This document shows, one piece after another, positions 17,675 through 27,235 of a DNA stretch of 49,073 bases. Every line of letters starts with the position of its first letter. Position 1 is the first letter of the stretch. The notes below the pieces were generated by a model. It made no database searches. It saw only the letters and a program-made list of their open reading frames with translations, and was not told the DNA's origin. Position numbers and translations under genes: made by a program. This stretch comes from Fimenecus sp045613065 (GTDB taxonomy: Bacteria; Bacillota; Clostridia; Oscillospirales; Acutalibacteraceae): contig JAZLAH010000012.1 of assembly GCA_045613065.1 (NCBI GenBank), positions 1 to 49,073 of the forward strand. Direction: 5' to 3'.

Positions 17675-17691
17675 AATATTAAAGGAATATT
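17675..17691 (-). promoter_or_regulatory. Candidate autoregulatory box of the response regulator
   Basis: On the minus strand the direct repeat TAATATT-CCTT-TAATATT (11-bp period) is followed immediately by TATACT (17674-17669), a plausible -10 element. The box therefore overlaps the usual -35 position, as in PhoB-type activated promoters. The same core lies upstream of the PepSY gene. Confidence 0.7.
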
Positions 17692-17765
17692 AGAATTTCT
17701 GGTTTTATTATCTCAAATGAAATATGTCATGTCAATAATCAAAGATGAATTGTAAACAACCATCG

Positions 17766-17900
17766 TTGTTCATTTTGTGAAGGTATAGTATAATTTCTGT
17801 CGACTTGTTGAGATTTAATGAAAGACAGCTGTTTAATGATAGGCGACTCGTTTCGGTGTACGGCCTTTTTATTGATTTTTGTTAGCAGGGATGGTATAAT
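17766..17900 (+). promoter_or_regulatory. Two tandem promoters before the metallophosphoesterase gene
   Basis: The upstream promoter is TTGTTC (17766-17771), 17 nt, TATAAT (17789-17794), and its -35 overlaps an inverted repeat AACAAC-CATC-GTTGTT (17755-17770) that could be an operator. The downstream promoter is TTGATT (17872-17877), 17 nt, TATAAT (17895-17900). The remaining ~300-bp gap to the response regulator holds only that regulator's promoter and box. Confidence 0.65.
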
Positions 17901-17938
17901 AATTGACAAATACAAAGCTTATTTTTGGAGATGGGACA

Positions 17939-19192
17939 ATGAAGAAGCGAATTATAACAGTGATTTCATTGGTGTTGGTGGTTATTATGGTAGCAGGATT
18001 TTTATCACCCTTATTAAGACCTGAATACATCGGAGTTAATTACAATCCCGCAGATAGTCAGAACAAAATGGACAAAACAATTAAGTTCAATTCAAACGGA
18101 AAACTTAAAATTTTGCATGTTACGGACACTCATCTCAATCTAAACCATAACTTTGACCCAACAATCTGGTTGGTTGAGAGAGCTTGTGATGTAGAAAAAC
18201 CTGACATCGTTATGATAACTGGCGATAATGTTGTAAATTGCGACAATGCAGAAGATACAAAGAAAATGATTAATGCATTGATGAATATTTTTGATTCAAG
18301 AAATATTCCTGTAGCAGTAACTTTTGGTAATCACGACTCAGAGCAGGGTGCAATGACACGAGAAGATTTGATGGCACATTACAACACATTCTCTTGCTCT
18401 GTTTCTGTTGATGATGGTGAAGCCCTTTCAGGTTGTGGTACATACAATATTCCAGTGCTTTCATCCAATGGTGAAAAGGTGAAATTCAATCTTTGGGTAT
18501 TTGATTCAGGCGATTATGACGAAGAGGGAAGATATAGTTGTGTTAAACCTGACCAGATTGAATGGTATAAACACACATCTGATAAACTTAAAGCAGAGAA
18601 TAACGGAGAAGCAGTGAATTCTCTCGTTTTCCAGCATATAATCGTTGGCGAAATCTATGATGTGCTTCAAAAGTCAGATTCATGGAAGCCTTATGCATTC
18701 AAGCACTTATACAACAAAGAAGACTATTATATGTTTGACCCTGACCGTGTGAATCATGGTACAATAAGAGAATACCCTTGTCCTGGTTATCAAAACTTTG
18801 GTCAGTTTGATGCAATGGTTGAACAAGGTGATGTGCTTGCAATGTTTACAGGACACGACCACACAAACGCCTTTGCAGTTGAGCATAAAGGGATTGATAT
18901 TGTCAATTCGTTGAGCACTCGTTACATAGGTCTTGCTCATTCCACACAATGTGGCTATCGTATAATTGAAATTGACGAAAATGACACCTCAACTTACGAA
19001 ACACGAGTAGCTCGTATATATGATATGTTCAATTCTGAAACTGTAAAAGAGGAAAAGCAGAGTGGAGATAAATTCACATACAAAATGGCTCGTGAATTTG
19101 CATTTAAAGGCAAAATTCAAAAAACTGCAAGTAAGATTTATCGTAAAGTTGTAGAAACATTTACAGACAGACAAGTAACTTATCCAGATTAA
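17939..19192 (+). CDS. Exported calcineurin-like metallophosphoesterase
   Basis: A 417-aa protein with an N-terminal signal/anchor (MKKRIITVISLVLVVIMVAGFLS) and a calcineurin-like phosphoesterase domain. Metal-binding motifs are in order: HVTDTHL (D-x-H), ITGDNVV (GD), FGNHDSE (GNHD), FQH and FTGHDHTN (GHDH). I choose ATG 17939 because TGGAG is 8 nt upstream and the signal peptide then begins correctly; an ATG at 17903 would add 12 residues. The substrate is unknown; in this group exported members act on phosphodiesters, nucleotides or teichoic-acid-like phosphates outside the membrane. It is monocistronic with its own promoters and is followed by repeats A and B. Confidence 0.9.
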   Translation: MKKRIITVISLVLVVIMVAGFLSPLLRPEYIGVNYNPADSQNKMDKTIKFNSNGKLKILHVTDTHLNLNHNFDPTIWLVERACDVEKPDIVMITGDNVVNCDNAEDTKKMINALMNIFDSRNIPVAVTFGNHDSEQGAMTREDLMAHYNTFSCSVSVDDGEALSGCGTYNIPVLSSNGEKVKFNLWVFDSGDYDEEGRYSCVKPDQIEWYKHTSDKLKAENNGEAVNSLVFQHIIVGEIYDVLQKSDSWKPYAFKHLYNKEDYYMFDPDRVNHGTIREYPCPGYQNFGQFDAMVEQGDVLAMFTGHDHTNAFAVEHKGIDIVNSLSTRYIGLAHSTQCGYRIIEIDENDTSTYETRVARIYDMFNSETVKEEKQSGDKFTYKMAREFAFKGKIQKTASKIYRKVVETFTDRQVTYPD

Positions 19193-19229
19193 GAGCTTTA
19201 TAAATAATCAATTTAATAACACATAAAAA

Positions 19230-19267
19230 GCGTTGCAAGAGGGGCGTGCTGTTCCCAAATGCAACGC
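19230..19267. repeat. Intergenic palindromic repeat A, copy 2
   Basis: Stem GCGTTGCA / TGCAACGC with the GAGGGG...TTCCC interior. It sits 37 bp after the phosphoesterase gene and forms a composite with repeat B at 19317, joined by a ~50-bp linker that is nearly the same as the linker at 44981-45030. Confidence 0.9.
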
Positions 19268-19316
19268 TTGTACTTTTTATATGGCTTAAATGCTTGATTT
19301 TAACGATAAAACAACG

Positions 19317-19352
19317 ATACCACTATCAACACAAATTGTTTGGTAGTGGTAT
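19317..19352. repeat. Intergenic palindromic repeat B, copy 1
   Basis: ATACCACTATC ... GGTAGTGGTAT forms an 11-bp stem (one wobble) around an AACACAAATTGTTT loop. Other copies are at 30123 and 45031. Together with repeat A and the promoter at 19463 this accounts for the 348-bp gap before the first giant gene. Confidence 0.88.
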
Positions 19353-19462
19353 TTAATTTGGAAATTATTACTTTTTAAATCTTTTGAATTGTAATTAGAA
19401 ATTTTAGTCATTGTTTATAAATTTTATCAATAAAATTCTACAAAAGTGCACAGTAAAATCAC

Positions 19463-19491
19463 TTGATTTTTCCCCTCTAGGATGATAAAAT
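19463..19491 (+). promoter_or_regulatory. Promoter of tandem unit 1
   Basis: TTGATT (19463-19468), a 17-nt spacer and TAAAAT (19486-19491), 50 bp before the start of the first giant gene. Confidence 0.65.
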
Positions 19492-19540
19492 ATTATACGT
19501 ATAAATGTGGGTAATTTTTACTCATTTTGGAGGAAGAAAT

Positions 19541-22500
19541 ATGAAAAAAGTAACAGCAAAAAAATTAATTGCTATGCTGTTGATCGTTGCAATGATCATT
19601 CCAACTTTTGGAATGATGTATTCATCAGCAGCAACAGGTGATACTGTTGAAATTGCCTTCAATAACATTTTTGTTTTTGAATCATGGGCAACCAACAGAT
19701 TGTCATCCACTGTGTTGGCTGATGGCGTACCACAAGACAGTGGCATTGTAAAGGATATAGCAAATGGTAGCTTTACCCTTACTAAAGATGTTAAAGCTTG
19801 TAATGAACTTTATACAGCTTTCTCAATGAATTCAACCAATGCCATAGCTAACGATGGATATTATATGATGGATGTTGACCCTAACACCACATATACTTTT
19901 TCTTACGATGTTACAGGTAATATCTGGGTATTCACTCCTTATGTCTTTTTCTATGATGAAAAGGGCTTATGGATACCAAATGGTTTAGTTGCTTATGGTA
20001 CTCCAGGATATGGTTATAACGAATTTTCGTTTACAACTCCTGCAACTGCAGATACTATGCAGCTTCGATTCACTATTGGTGACAACTCAGCAATCAGAAA
20101 TGATGTTGACACTGTAAGTGCAACTGTTAAGGATATTGCAATTTATAAGAGTGAACTTAAAAGCGAATATCTTAGCTCACAGAATATATTCGACCTTGAT
20201 GCTTGGGGTAGCAATGAGTTGTCAGGTAACCCTAGTGCTCTAATGGGTTCAATAGGTGAAATAGACGCAGATGCAGCAAGTGGTACTATTAAATTTAAAA
20301 ATGGTAATACAGCTGCAGGCAACTACCTTTGGACAGGGTTAGATATTGATGCTGATGGAACTAATAATACTTGTTATACAATACCTGTTCAGCCAAACAC
20401 AAGCTATACTTTAACTTATAGCATTGGTGATAACAATCTTCCTGGTGCTGTACATTGTCAACCATGGATTGTTGAAATGGATGCTGACGGAAAATGCTTA
20501 ACATATTATGTCTATGAAACTCCTCAGTTAATTGGCAACAAACGTGTATTTACAACACAGGCAAATACAGCTTCCATTCAGGTTGTTTTCTCAATTATTA
20601 ACGGTTCAGACGGAAAAGCTGCAGAATGTACATTGTATGATGTGGGTATTTATGAAACCGCTGTTCTCAACTCTAATTTTGAAACTGTTACAGGTCATCC
20701 TCATCGTTTGACATACAAAGAGGGTGCAGGCACATATGGTGAGCTTCCTGTTCCTGCGAATATTCCTGAAGGCAAAGTTTTTGCCGGTTGGTACACAGGT
20801 ACAAACGGTTCAGGTGAAGTTATAACTCCTGATACAGAGATTTCATATAAGAGTTTTACTGTTTATCCATATTATCAGACTGCAGTAGATTTTCTTGAAA
20901 TTAAAACACCTCCAGTTAAGACAACATATACTCTTGGTGAAAAATTGAATACAACAGGTCTTGTTCTTGAAGCAACTGTTGATGGTTCAACTTTTGCCAT
21001 CACTTCAGGCTATACATGTACACCTACATACCTTAATTCGTCAGGTACACAGGCTGTTACTGTTTCATATGGTGGTAAAACTGCTACATTCAATGTAGAT
21101 GTAAGCCTCTTTAATGAAAAGACAATTCCAGTTAACGATACTGAAGTTGTTGTTAAGTTAGCAAACAATGTATATACATTGGATTATACAACTCCTGAAG
21201 CATTCAGCCGTTACGAAATTACATATTATTCTGACGCTTATGTTAAAGGTACAATCACAATGGCTGATGGAACATACGAGGAATTCTTCCTTGAACCATC
21301 AACTAATGGTAGCTTTGCTTCTTATGTTGATGATTACCTTACAGGTGGAACATACAATAATATTAAGTCAATCGGATTCGAAAGCCTTAACAAGGAATTC
21401 GGTAACTTTGAATTGTATTCAGTGAAAACAGTTAAGGTAGCACCACCTGCTGATACAATGGCTTACTACTCAAATGGTGACTATAAGGCAGGTATCAACC
21501 TTGCATGGGGTGGCGTTCTTGCTTATCTTGAAGATACAAAAGCTAACAGCCCTGTTGCAGCTACTTATTCAAATGGTATCACAAAGGTTAACTATTCATC
21601 ACAGTTGCCATCAGGCGCTACTGCGACAAGTGGCAGTGTAAACCTTATCAATACATACGATAAGGGCCGTTATGTTCAGCAGTCATACTACGGTACTTAT
21701 GAAGAACCATTTGTACAGGGTAACTATAACGGATTAGCATGGAATTACAACCCAATTCAGGGTGGTAACATTCTTGGTGAAGCAAGTAAGGTTGTTGACT
21801 ACAGAATTACTGACACAGAAATTTACGTTAAGACACGTCCTCTTGAATGGGCAAAGTGGTCTGACGAAGCTGGTCAGAAATATAATGATGCTCAGCCTGA
21901 CCCAACTAAGGATAAGGAACTTATCTACGAAGACAGCTACAATGCTTGGGCATATATGGAAAGCTGGTACGTATTCGAAGACGGTATGATTAAAACATAT
22001 TGCCGTTACGTAGACTATTCAGGTTATCCTTCAGCAACAACAACTCAGGAATTCCCTGCATTCTACTGTGTTGAACCTCTTAATAACTTCGTTTATTATT
22101 CAGGTGGCGAAGCATGGGGCGATTCAAATACAGTACAGTGGAAATCAGACCTTGATTTCTGGGGTGCAACTCCTGAATATAACCAGATGCTTATAGCAAA
22201 TGGTCAGCCTGCTGTTAACCCTAACTATACTTGTAATGAAAACTGGGCAGCATTTATGGGTGGTACTTCTGATAGTGACTTTGGTATCGGTATTTACTCT
22301 GCTGACGTAACAAATTTCGTTGCTGGTTCATATCAGGCTAAATATAAGGAAAACAGCAGTACTCTTGTTCTTCAGGATACTTACTTAAGACACGCAGATA
22401 CACTTGACCCTGCAACAGAAGACCCAACATCATATATCGCTCCTATCAACACAATGGAGCTTGAAAGCTATAAAGAATACACATACGCATATTACATTAC

Positions 22501-25500
22501 AACAGGTACTCAGGAAGAAATCCGTGAAGACTTCAGACGAGCTTCAAATGAAGACTATCAGGAAGAATACAACAAGACAAAGATTGCAGTTCCTGAAACT
22601 GTTTATATGCAGCCTTCTTTCTCACAGGACGCAAGTGTTTCATACTCAAAACTTGGTCAGTTCTATGTAAACAACATACTTGATAGTTCAGATTATTACA
22701 ATGTTAAGACTGTAGCAGATGCTAAAGATGGTATGTCTTTTGGTGTGCATTCAGCTGATGCTTCAAGATACAAAGTGTCAGTAACAAACGTTACAAATCC
22801 TGCTGACGATATCATTCTCGGTAATGCTGATGGTACTGGTAACGTAGAAGGTGCTTGGATTAGCATCGGCACTTCCGGAAATGACATTAAGGATGAAGTT
22901 TACGGCTTACGCTTTGCAACTAAGGGTCTTGCACCTAACGAAAAAGCTACAGCTAAGTGGGAAATAACAATTGAGTACAAAGACGGCACTACAAAGACTT
23001 ATACAGCTTATACTGTTTTGTATGCACCTATGCATACAATCGGTGCTGTTGCAGAAGGTCGTAGTACAGCGACTCAGACTAATGTAATTTCTTCATGGAT
23101 AACAGGTGCTAATGGTGTTGACCACTCTCATAGAGCTCCTCTCGGTTCATTCCACGCTGACGTACACGATTCAGGTTATTTTAAATATGACCCATTGGCT
23201 TATCCTGATATGAGCGCAATTTCAGGTACTATTTATAATATGAGTGTAAATGAACACGCTGATGACTATATTTTCACAACTGACCCAAGTGAGATTAAAG
23301 ACGGTGGTGTTAATGAAAGTGATGACTACAGTGACACAGCTTATGTTCTTTCGACAGCACCTCACGACTCTGACTCAACAAGAGCACAGAGTTATCTTGG
23401 ATTACTTGCAATTGATAAATCTCGTTACACAAACACAAATCAGATTCCTAACCTTAATATGGGTTATGATGTATTGAGCCTTGGTACTGCACCAAGAAAC
23501 TCACTTGAAAAGTATTCAACTTATTACACATTGGGTACAAGTGAGTCATTTACAGCTACAAGCTTATCTGCAACACCATCAGGTTGGACACAGAACAGCT
23601 CTTACAGTAGGCTTGCGGATTCACAGTCAATTCCATACAGAGAAACGGTTGTTCCTTCATATACAGTTTCAGATGCTATTGACGGTAAATACATCCACGC
23701 ATTAAACTTTGGCTCATGTCAGGCTTTCCAGTCATATGACTATTCAACAGCAGGTACATCAGTTCTTATTGATGTGACTGATAAGAGTGCTCTTCGTGAT
23801 GCTGTTCTTGATGGTTATACTCTTCCTGAAGAAAATTACAGTGACGATACATACTCAAAGTTTGAAGACGCTCTCGAAGATGCAGCAACAGTTCTCGGTG
23901 ACCCTTCAGCAAGTCAGGATGAAATCGACCAGGCTCAGAAGAACATCGAAGACGCAAAGGATGAACTTGTTAACATTTATTACGCATTGAAATTTGATAA
24001 TCTTTTCAGTGCTTATGAATACTCACAGCACCTTGGTAGTATGACAATGAACGTTGGTTCTAACGCTTCAATTCAGTACAATGCTGGCACACTTACAGTT
24101 ATAAGCGACAATGCAGAAAAAACTGACATTTATGCTACAGAAGGTAAGACATCAAATTTCTATAATATTGATGTAAACGGCTCAACAGAATATGTATTTG
24201 AATATGATGTAACAACAAAAGCAGGTTCTCAGGTTCTCTTGTTCTTCTATGATGAAAACGGAAATCAGGTTGCTTGTACAACTCAGACAATTCAGATTGG
24301 TGATGGTAATTCATCAACTATTACGTCAAGTCCTCATTTAGCAGCATACGTTACAACTGATGGTCATGTTGTTCTTAGATTTACAACAAATGCAGATGTT
24401 GACAGAATCGGTATCCGCTTTGGTAATACTAATAATGTTGTCAATGAATCTACATTTAGTAACATCAGATTGATTGAAGCTGAAAATTATTACGCAGATA
24501 CTCAGTACAGCAAAACAGAATCTGTTTACAAAGAATATGACACTTACGGAACACTCATTACTCCTGTAAGACCTGGTTATACATTTACTGGTTGGGTTTA
24601 TGAAGATGGCACTGCTGCAACAGCTGCAGACCTTGCAACTGCTCATAAATCAATTTACTCAACATGGAATGCTAATGAATATACTATTGCATATAATGTA
24701 AATGGTGGTACAGGTTCACCTGCAAGTGATGTTTATAGCATCGACAGTTTAGAGTCTCTTGCAACTCCTACTCGAGATGACTACATATTCAGAGGTTGGG
24801 AGGTAACTGCTACTGATGGTAACTGGACTGTAGGTACAGTATATCAGCCAGATTCACTTCCTGAAGGCTTATACGGTAATGTATCTCTTACTGCAGTATG
24901 GGAAGTTAAACCTCCTTGCTTATATAGCGATTCAGTAGTTATTGACTATGGTTTACCTGTTAAAATCAGTGTTCTTGTTAATGACAAGTACTTAGTTGAA
25001 GGCTCTTTGAATGCTATCGGTACAGAGCTCGTTGACGGAACAGAACTTGATAGTGTTTCTTATGGTGAAAGCAGATTTGCGAAGGAAGGCTCAAGTAGTA
25101 TTACTCTTAAAAATGGTACAGCTACTATTGAAGGCGAAAAGATTATCTTCACTCCTTCAAACCTTACAATGAGCAGTGAAAATACATTCTACTATGAATA
25201 CAAAACTGCAGATGGTAAGTATTACTACACAACTGTTACAGTAATTCCTGCTGCTAATATCTATTATGAAGAATCATTTATGACATTCGTTAACGGTGAT
25301 GGTTATGAATGGCAGGATATTGGAACACCTATTACAGGTAAGTTCCAGGCAGAAGATAGACCTGGTAACTTCTCATTTGCTGAATATGACGCAAACAATG
25401 CTTACGGTAATGAGTCAGCATATAATGATAGCTACACATACTCATTAGGTAGTGCAAAATATGCTGTTGTTGATGCTAATGCATTCGGTAAAGAACCAAC

Positions 25501-26938
25501 TGCTAAATTCACATTCTGTGGTACAGGCTTTGACTTCTTCAGCGTAACAAACAACGACACAGGTGCTGTGCTTGTAACAATCTATGAAGCAGATACAACA
25601 ACAGTTGTTAAGAACTATATTGTTAACACATATTATGGCTACAAAGTTGATGAAGGTGTACTTCATCCTAACACTGAAAGCACAGATGCTATGTATCAGG
25701 TTCCTGTAATCAGTAAGCGTGACCTTCCATATGCAAGATATGATGTTGTAATCAAACCTATTTATTCATCAACATTTGACCCCAACTTCGTTAAGGGTGG
25801 AGACGCTTCAAACAATGCATACGGCATTTATGTTGACTCTGTAAGAATCTTCAATCCTGCAGGTTCAGGTGAATATTTGAACTCAGATATTGTTGGTGAT
25901 GCATACCTTGCTGATGGTGAATTTGCACCAATGTATATGGAAATTAGAGATACAGTTCTCTCTGCTGCAGAATACTACAAAGAAGTAATCGAAAATCTTG
26001 ACTCTAGATACACAGGTTCACTCTTTATCGATGGTAATAACAACAACGGTATTGACGAAACAGGTATCGCAACATATAAGGAACAGGGTCCAAAAAATGA
26101 ACTTTACCTTGGTAAGAATCAAGCTATTGCATTCAATGTAAGTGCTGAAGATGCATATGAATTGGCAAGTCTCCAGCTTGGTATGAAAGTTGTTTCAGGC
26201 GGTGAAACAGCAGAAGTTGTTATTATGAACACTAACGAAAAGAGTCCTAATAAGATTAATATAAGTGGTGCTCATGAACAGTTCTACAGCTTGAATTCTG
26301 CAATTGTATGGAACCAGGATAAGATTGCTGAAAAGGGTGTTTATGAAACAGTTTATCCAATCGTAGTTGTTAATACTTCTGATACTGTTATTTCTCTTAC
26401 ATCATTTAAGTGGGCACATACAACATATCCTGAATCAGCTGATGAAACAGTTTTATTCACAGTTAATCATTCAACAGGTAAATTGGCTGGTGAAGCCGTT
26501 CAGTCATTAATGATGGCTAATAATACACCTGATAGAATTACTGATAAAGATGTTTCTGTTGAATGGTCAGATAAGTCATTCACAGAAGGTAAAGAAGCTA
26601 CCGTTAAGATTACAACACCTGTTGATGTTGTTAAGGTAACTATTGGCGGTGTTGAAATTACTGATTGTGAAATTGACAAGGATGGCAATAAAGTTTGGAC
26701 ATACACATTCGTGGTAAAACAGTCTGGCGAAACAGAATATGTAATTATGTTCTATGACGGAGATGGCATTATAAATGAATGTGTTAAGACTGAAACAATT
26801 GTAGTTGAAAAGGCTCCAGTTGTGGATGATAACACTTCAACAGATGCGCCGGGTGCTGATAAAAATGAAAGCATCTTTGATATTATCCTTAACTTCTTCA
26901 AGAGAATTCTTGAAATTTTCGGAGGTGTTTTCGCATGA
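19541..26938 (+). CDS. Giant exported multidomain surface protein, unit 1
   Basis: A 2465-aa protein with a signal peptide (MKKVTAKKLIAMLLIVAMII... cleaved near SSAA). ATG 19541 follows GGAGGAA. Apparent domains: two carbohydrate-binding-like modules (~20-200 and 205-375, NIFVFESW and NIFDLDAW starts), an InlB-type repeat (~385-445), a Big_3-like Ig domain (~450-525), an unrecognised Trp/Tyr-rich block (~635-1020) that could be catalytic, a FIVAR helix pair (~1413-1476), a third binding module (~1480-1645, NLFSAYEY), two InlB-type repeats (~1663-1786) and a C-terminal module (~1795-2423) shared with the unit 2 giant. It ends in an amphipathic FFKRILEIFGGVFA helix. There is no LPXTG. It is the first gene of an operon with a small peptide and modification enzymes, overlapping the peptide gene by 4 bp. 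Function unknown; glycan binding or cleavage is likely. Confidence 0.85.
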   Translation: MKKVTAKKLIAMLLIVAMIIPTFGMMYSSAATGDTVEIAFNNIFVFESWATNRLSSTVLADGVPQDSGIVKDIANGSFTLTKDVKACNELYTAFSMNSTNAIANDGYYMMDVDPNTTYTFSYDVTGNIWVFTPYVFFYDEKGLWIPNGLVAYGTPGYGYNEFSFTTPATADTMQLRFTIGDNSAIRNDVDTVSATVKDIAIYKSELKSEYLSSQNIFDLDAWGSNELSGNPSALMGSIGEIDADAASGTIKFKNGNTAAGNYLWTGLDIDADGTNNTCYTIPVQPNTSYTLTYSIGDNNLPGAVHCQPWIVEMDADGKCLTYYVYETPQLIGNKRVFTTQANTASIQVVFSIINGSDGKAAECTLYDVGIYETAVLNSNFETVTGHPHRLTYKEGAGTYGELPVPANIPEGKVFAGWYTGTNGSGEVITPDTEISYKSFTVYPYYQTAVDFLEIKTPPVKTTYTLGEKLNTTGLVLEATVDGSTFAITSGYTCTPTYLNSSGTQAVTVSYGGKTATFNVDVSLFNEKTIPVNDTEVVVKLANNVYTLDYTTPEAFSRYEITYYSDAYVKGTITMADGTYEEFFLEPSTNGSFASYVDDYLTGGTYNNIKSIGFESLNKEFGNFELYSVKTVKVAPPADTMAYYSNGDYKAGINLAWGGVLAYLEDTKANSPVAATYSNGITKVNYSSQLPSGATATSGSVNLINTYDKGRYVQQSYYGTYEEPFVQGNYNGLAWNYNPIQGGNILGEASKVVDYRITDTEIYVKTRPLEWAKWSDEAGQKYNDAQPDPTKDKELIYEDSYNAWAYMESWYVFEDGMIKTYCRYVDYSGYPSATTTQEFPAFYCVEPLNNFVYYSGGEAWGDSNTVQWKSDLDFWGATPEYNQMLIANGQPAVNPNYTCNENWAAFMGGTSDSDFGIGIYSADVTNFVAGSYQAKYKENSSTLVLQDTYLRHADTLDPATEDPTSYIAPINTMELESYKEYTYAYYITTGTQEEIREDFRRASNEDYQEEYNKTKIAVPETVYMQPSFSQDASVSYSKLGQFYVNNILDSSDYYNVKTVADAKDGMSFGVHSADASRYKVSVTNVTNPADDIILGNADGTGNVEGAWISIGTSGNDIKDEVYGLRFATKGLAPNEKATAKWEITIEYKDGTTKTYTAYTVLYAPMHTIGAVAEGRSTATQTNVISSWITGANGVDHSHRAPLGSFHADVHDSGYFKYDPLAYPDMSAISGTIYNMSVNEHADDYIFTTDPSEIKDGGVNESDDYSDTAYVLSTAPHDSDSTRAQSYLGLLAIDKSRYTNTNQIPNLNMGYDVLSLGTAPRNSLEKYSTYYTLGTSESFTATSLSATPSGWTQNSSYSRLADSQSIPYRETVVPSYTVSDAIDGKYIHALNFGSCQAFQSYDYSTAGTSVLIDVTDKSALRDAVLDGYTLPEENYSDDTYSKFEDALEDAATVLGDPSASQDEIDQAQKNIEDAKDELVNIYYALKFDNLFSAYEYSQHLGSMTMNVGSNASIQYNAGTLTVISDNAEKTDIYATEGKTSNFYNIDVNGSTEYVFEYDVTTKAGSQVLLFFYDENGNQVACTTQTIQIGDGNSSTITSSPHLAAYVTTDGHVVLRFTTNADVDRIGIRFGNTNNVVNESTFSNIRLIEAENYYADTQYSKTESVYKEYDTYGTLITPVRPGYTFTGWVYEDGTAATAADLATAHKSIYSTWNANEYTIAYNVNGGTGSPASDVYSIDSLESLATPTRDDYIFRGWEVTATDGNWTVGTVYQPDSLPEGLYGNVSLTAVWEVKPPCLYSDSVVIDYGLPVKISVLVNDKYLVEGSLNAIGTELVDGTELDSVSYGESRFAKEGSSSITLKNGTATIEGEKIIFTPSNLTMSSENTFYYEYKTADGKYYYTTVTVIPAANIYYEESFMTFVNGDGYEWQDIGTPITGKFQAEDRPGNFSFAEYDANNAYGNESAYNDSYTYSLGSAKYAVVDANAFGKEPTAKFTFCGTGFDFFSVTNNDTGAVLVTIYEADTTTVVKNYIVNTYYGYKVDEGVLHPNTESTDAMYQVPVISKRDLPYARYDVVIKPIYSSTFDPNFVKGGDASNNAYGIYVDSVRIFNPAGSGEYLNSDIVGDAYLADGEFAPMYMEIRDTVLSAAEYYKEVIENLDSRYTGSLFIDGNNNNGIDETGIATYKEQGPKNELYLGKNQAIAFNVSAEDAYELASLQLGMKVVSGGETAEVVIMNTNEKSPNKINISGAHEQFYSLNSAIVWNQDKIAEKGVYETVYPIVVVNTSDTVISLTSFKWAHTTYPESADETVLFTVNHSTGKLAGEAVQSLMMANNTPDRITDKDVSVEWSDKSFTEGKEATVKITTPVDVVKVTIGGVEITDCEIDKDGNKVWTYTFVVKQSGETEYVIMFYDGDGIINECVKTETIVVEKAPVVDDNTSTDAPGADKNESIFDIILNFFKRILEIFGGVFA

Positions 26939-27171
26939 AAAAATATATAAAACCAGATGTTTCATTTTTTGAAATGAGTTTATCGACATCAATATCTGCA
27001 GGTTGTGAATTTACATCAAATAATGCTCCTCTGGCATGTCCTGTAGAAATCCCAGGGCAGGGTGGCTTAACAGTTTTCCTTGAGGGTGCGTGTATGGCGT
27101 ATTTCCCAGGTGCTGAGGATAGCCTTTGTTATCATGTTCCAACAGCAGATTCGAACGTATTTGAATCATAA
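26935..27171 (+). CDS. Four-cysteine RiPP-like precursor peptide, unit 1
   Basis: A 78-aa peptide overlapping the giant gene by 4 bp (ATGA). Its N terminus (MKKYIKPDVSFFEMSLST) looks like a leader; the rest holds four Cys (24, 35, 53, 65) and ends CYHVPTADSNVFES. The unit 2 peptide at 38351 shares the KPxxxFE and LSTxIxAGC leader/core junction, all four Cys, CPV, the CM pair, CY and SNxFES with terminal Ser. Downstream lie a P-loop HPr-kinase-like protein and a radical-SAM/SPASM enzyme, the usual setting of a ribosomally made, post-translationally modified peptide. There is no hydrophobic signal peptide. I do not recognise a named family; the precursor role is inferred from size, conservation and neighbours. 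Confidence 0.8.
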   Translation: MKKYIKPDVSFFEMSLSTSISAGCEFTSNNAPLACPVEIPGQGGLTVFLEGACMAYFPGAEDSLCYHVPTADSNVFES

Positions 27172-27180
27172 TTTATATGT

Positions 27181-27213
27181 AAAGCCGGGCCACCAGAACG
27201 GTGACTCGGCTTT
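27181..27213 (+). terminator. Strong hairpin after precursor gene 1
   Basis: A 14-bp imperfect stem (AAAGCCGGGCCACC with GGTGACTCGGCTTT, loop AGAAC) lies 10 bp after the peptide stop. No real T-run follows, so it is either a leaky terminator or a 3'-end stabiliser that keeps precursor mRNA above the level of the enzyme genes. A different hairpin occupies the same place in unit 2. Confidence 0.7.
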
Positions 27214-27235
27214 AAAGTTTATTAAAGGAGATAAA

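Noticed and set aside
17818..18024. A 68-aa plus-strand reading frame ahead of the phosphoesterase
   Set aside because: It overlaps the phosphoesterase signal peptide in another frame and spans that gene's promoter; no ribosome binding site.
26935..27020. Lipobox reading of the precursor peptides (SISAGC, NIAAGC)
   Set aside because: The -3 residue is not the required aliphatic one and there is no hydrophobic helix before it; the N terminus is charged and polar with KPxxxFE, so it is a leader, not a lipoprotein signal.
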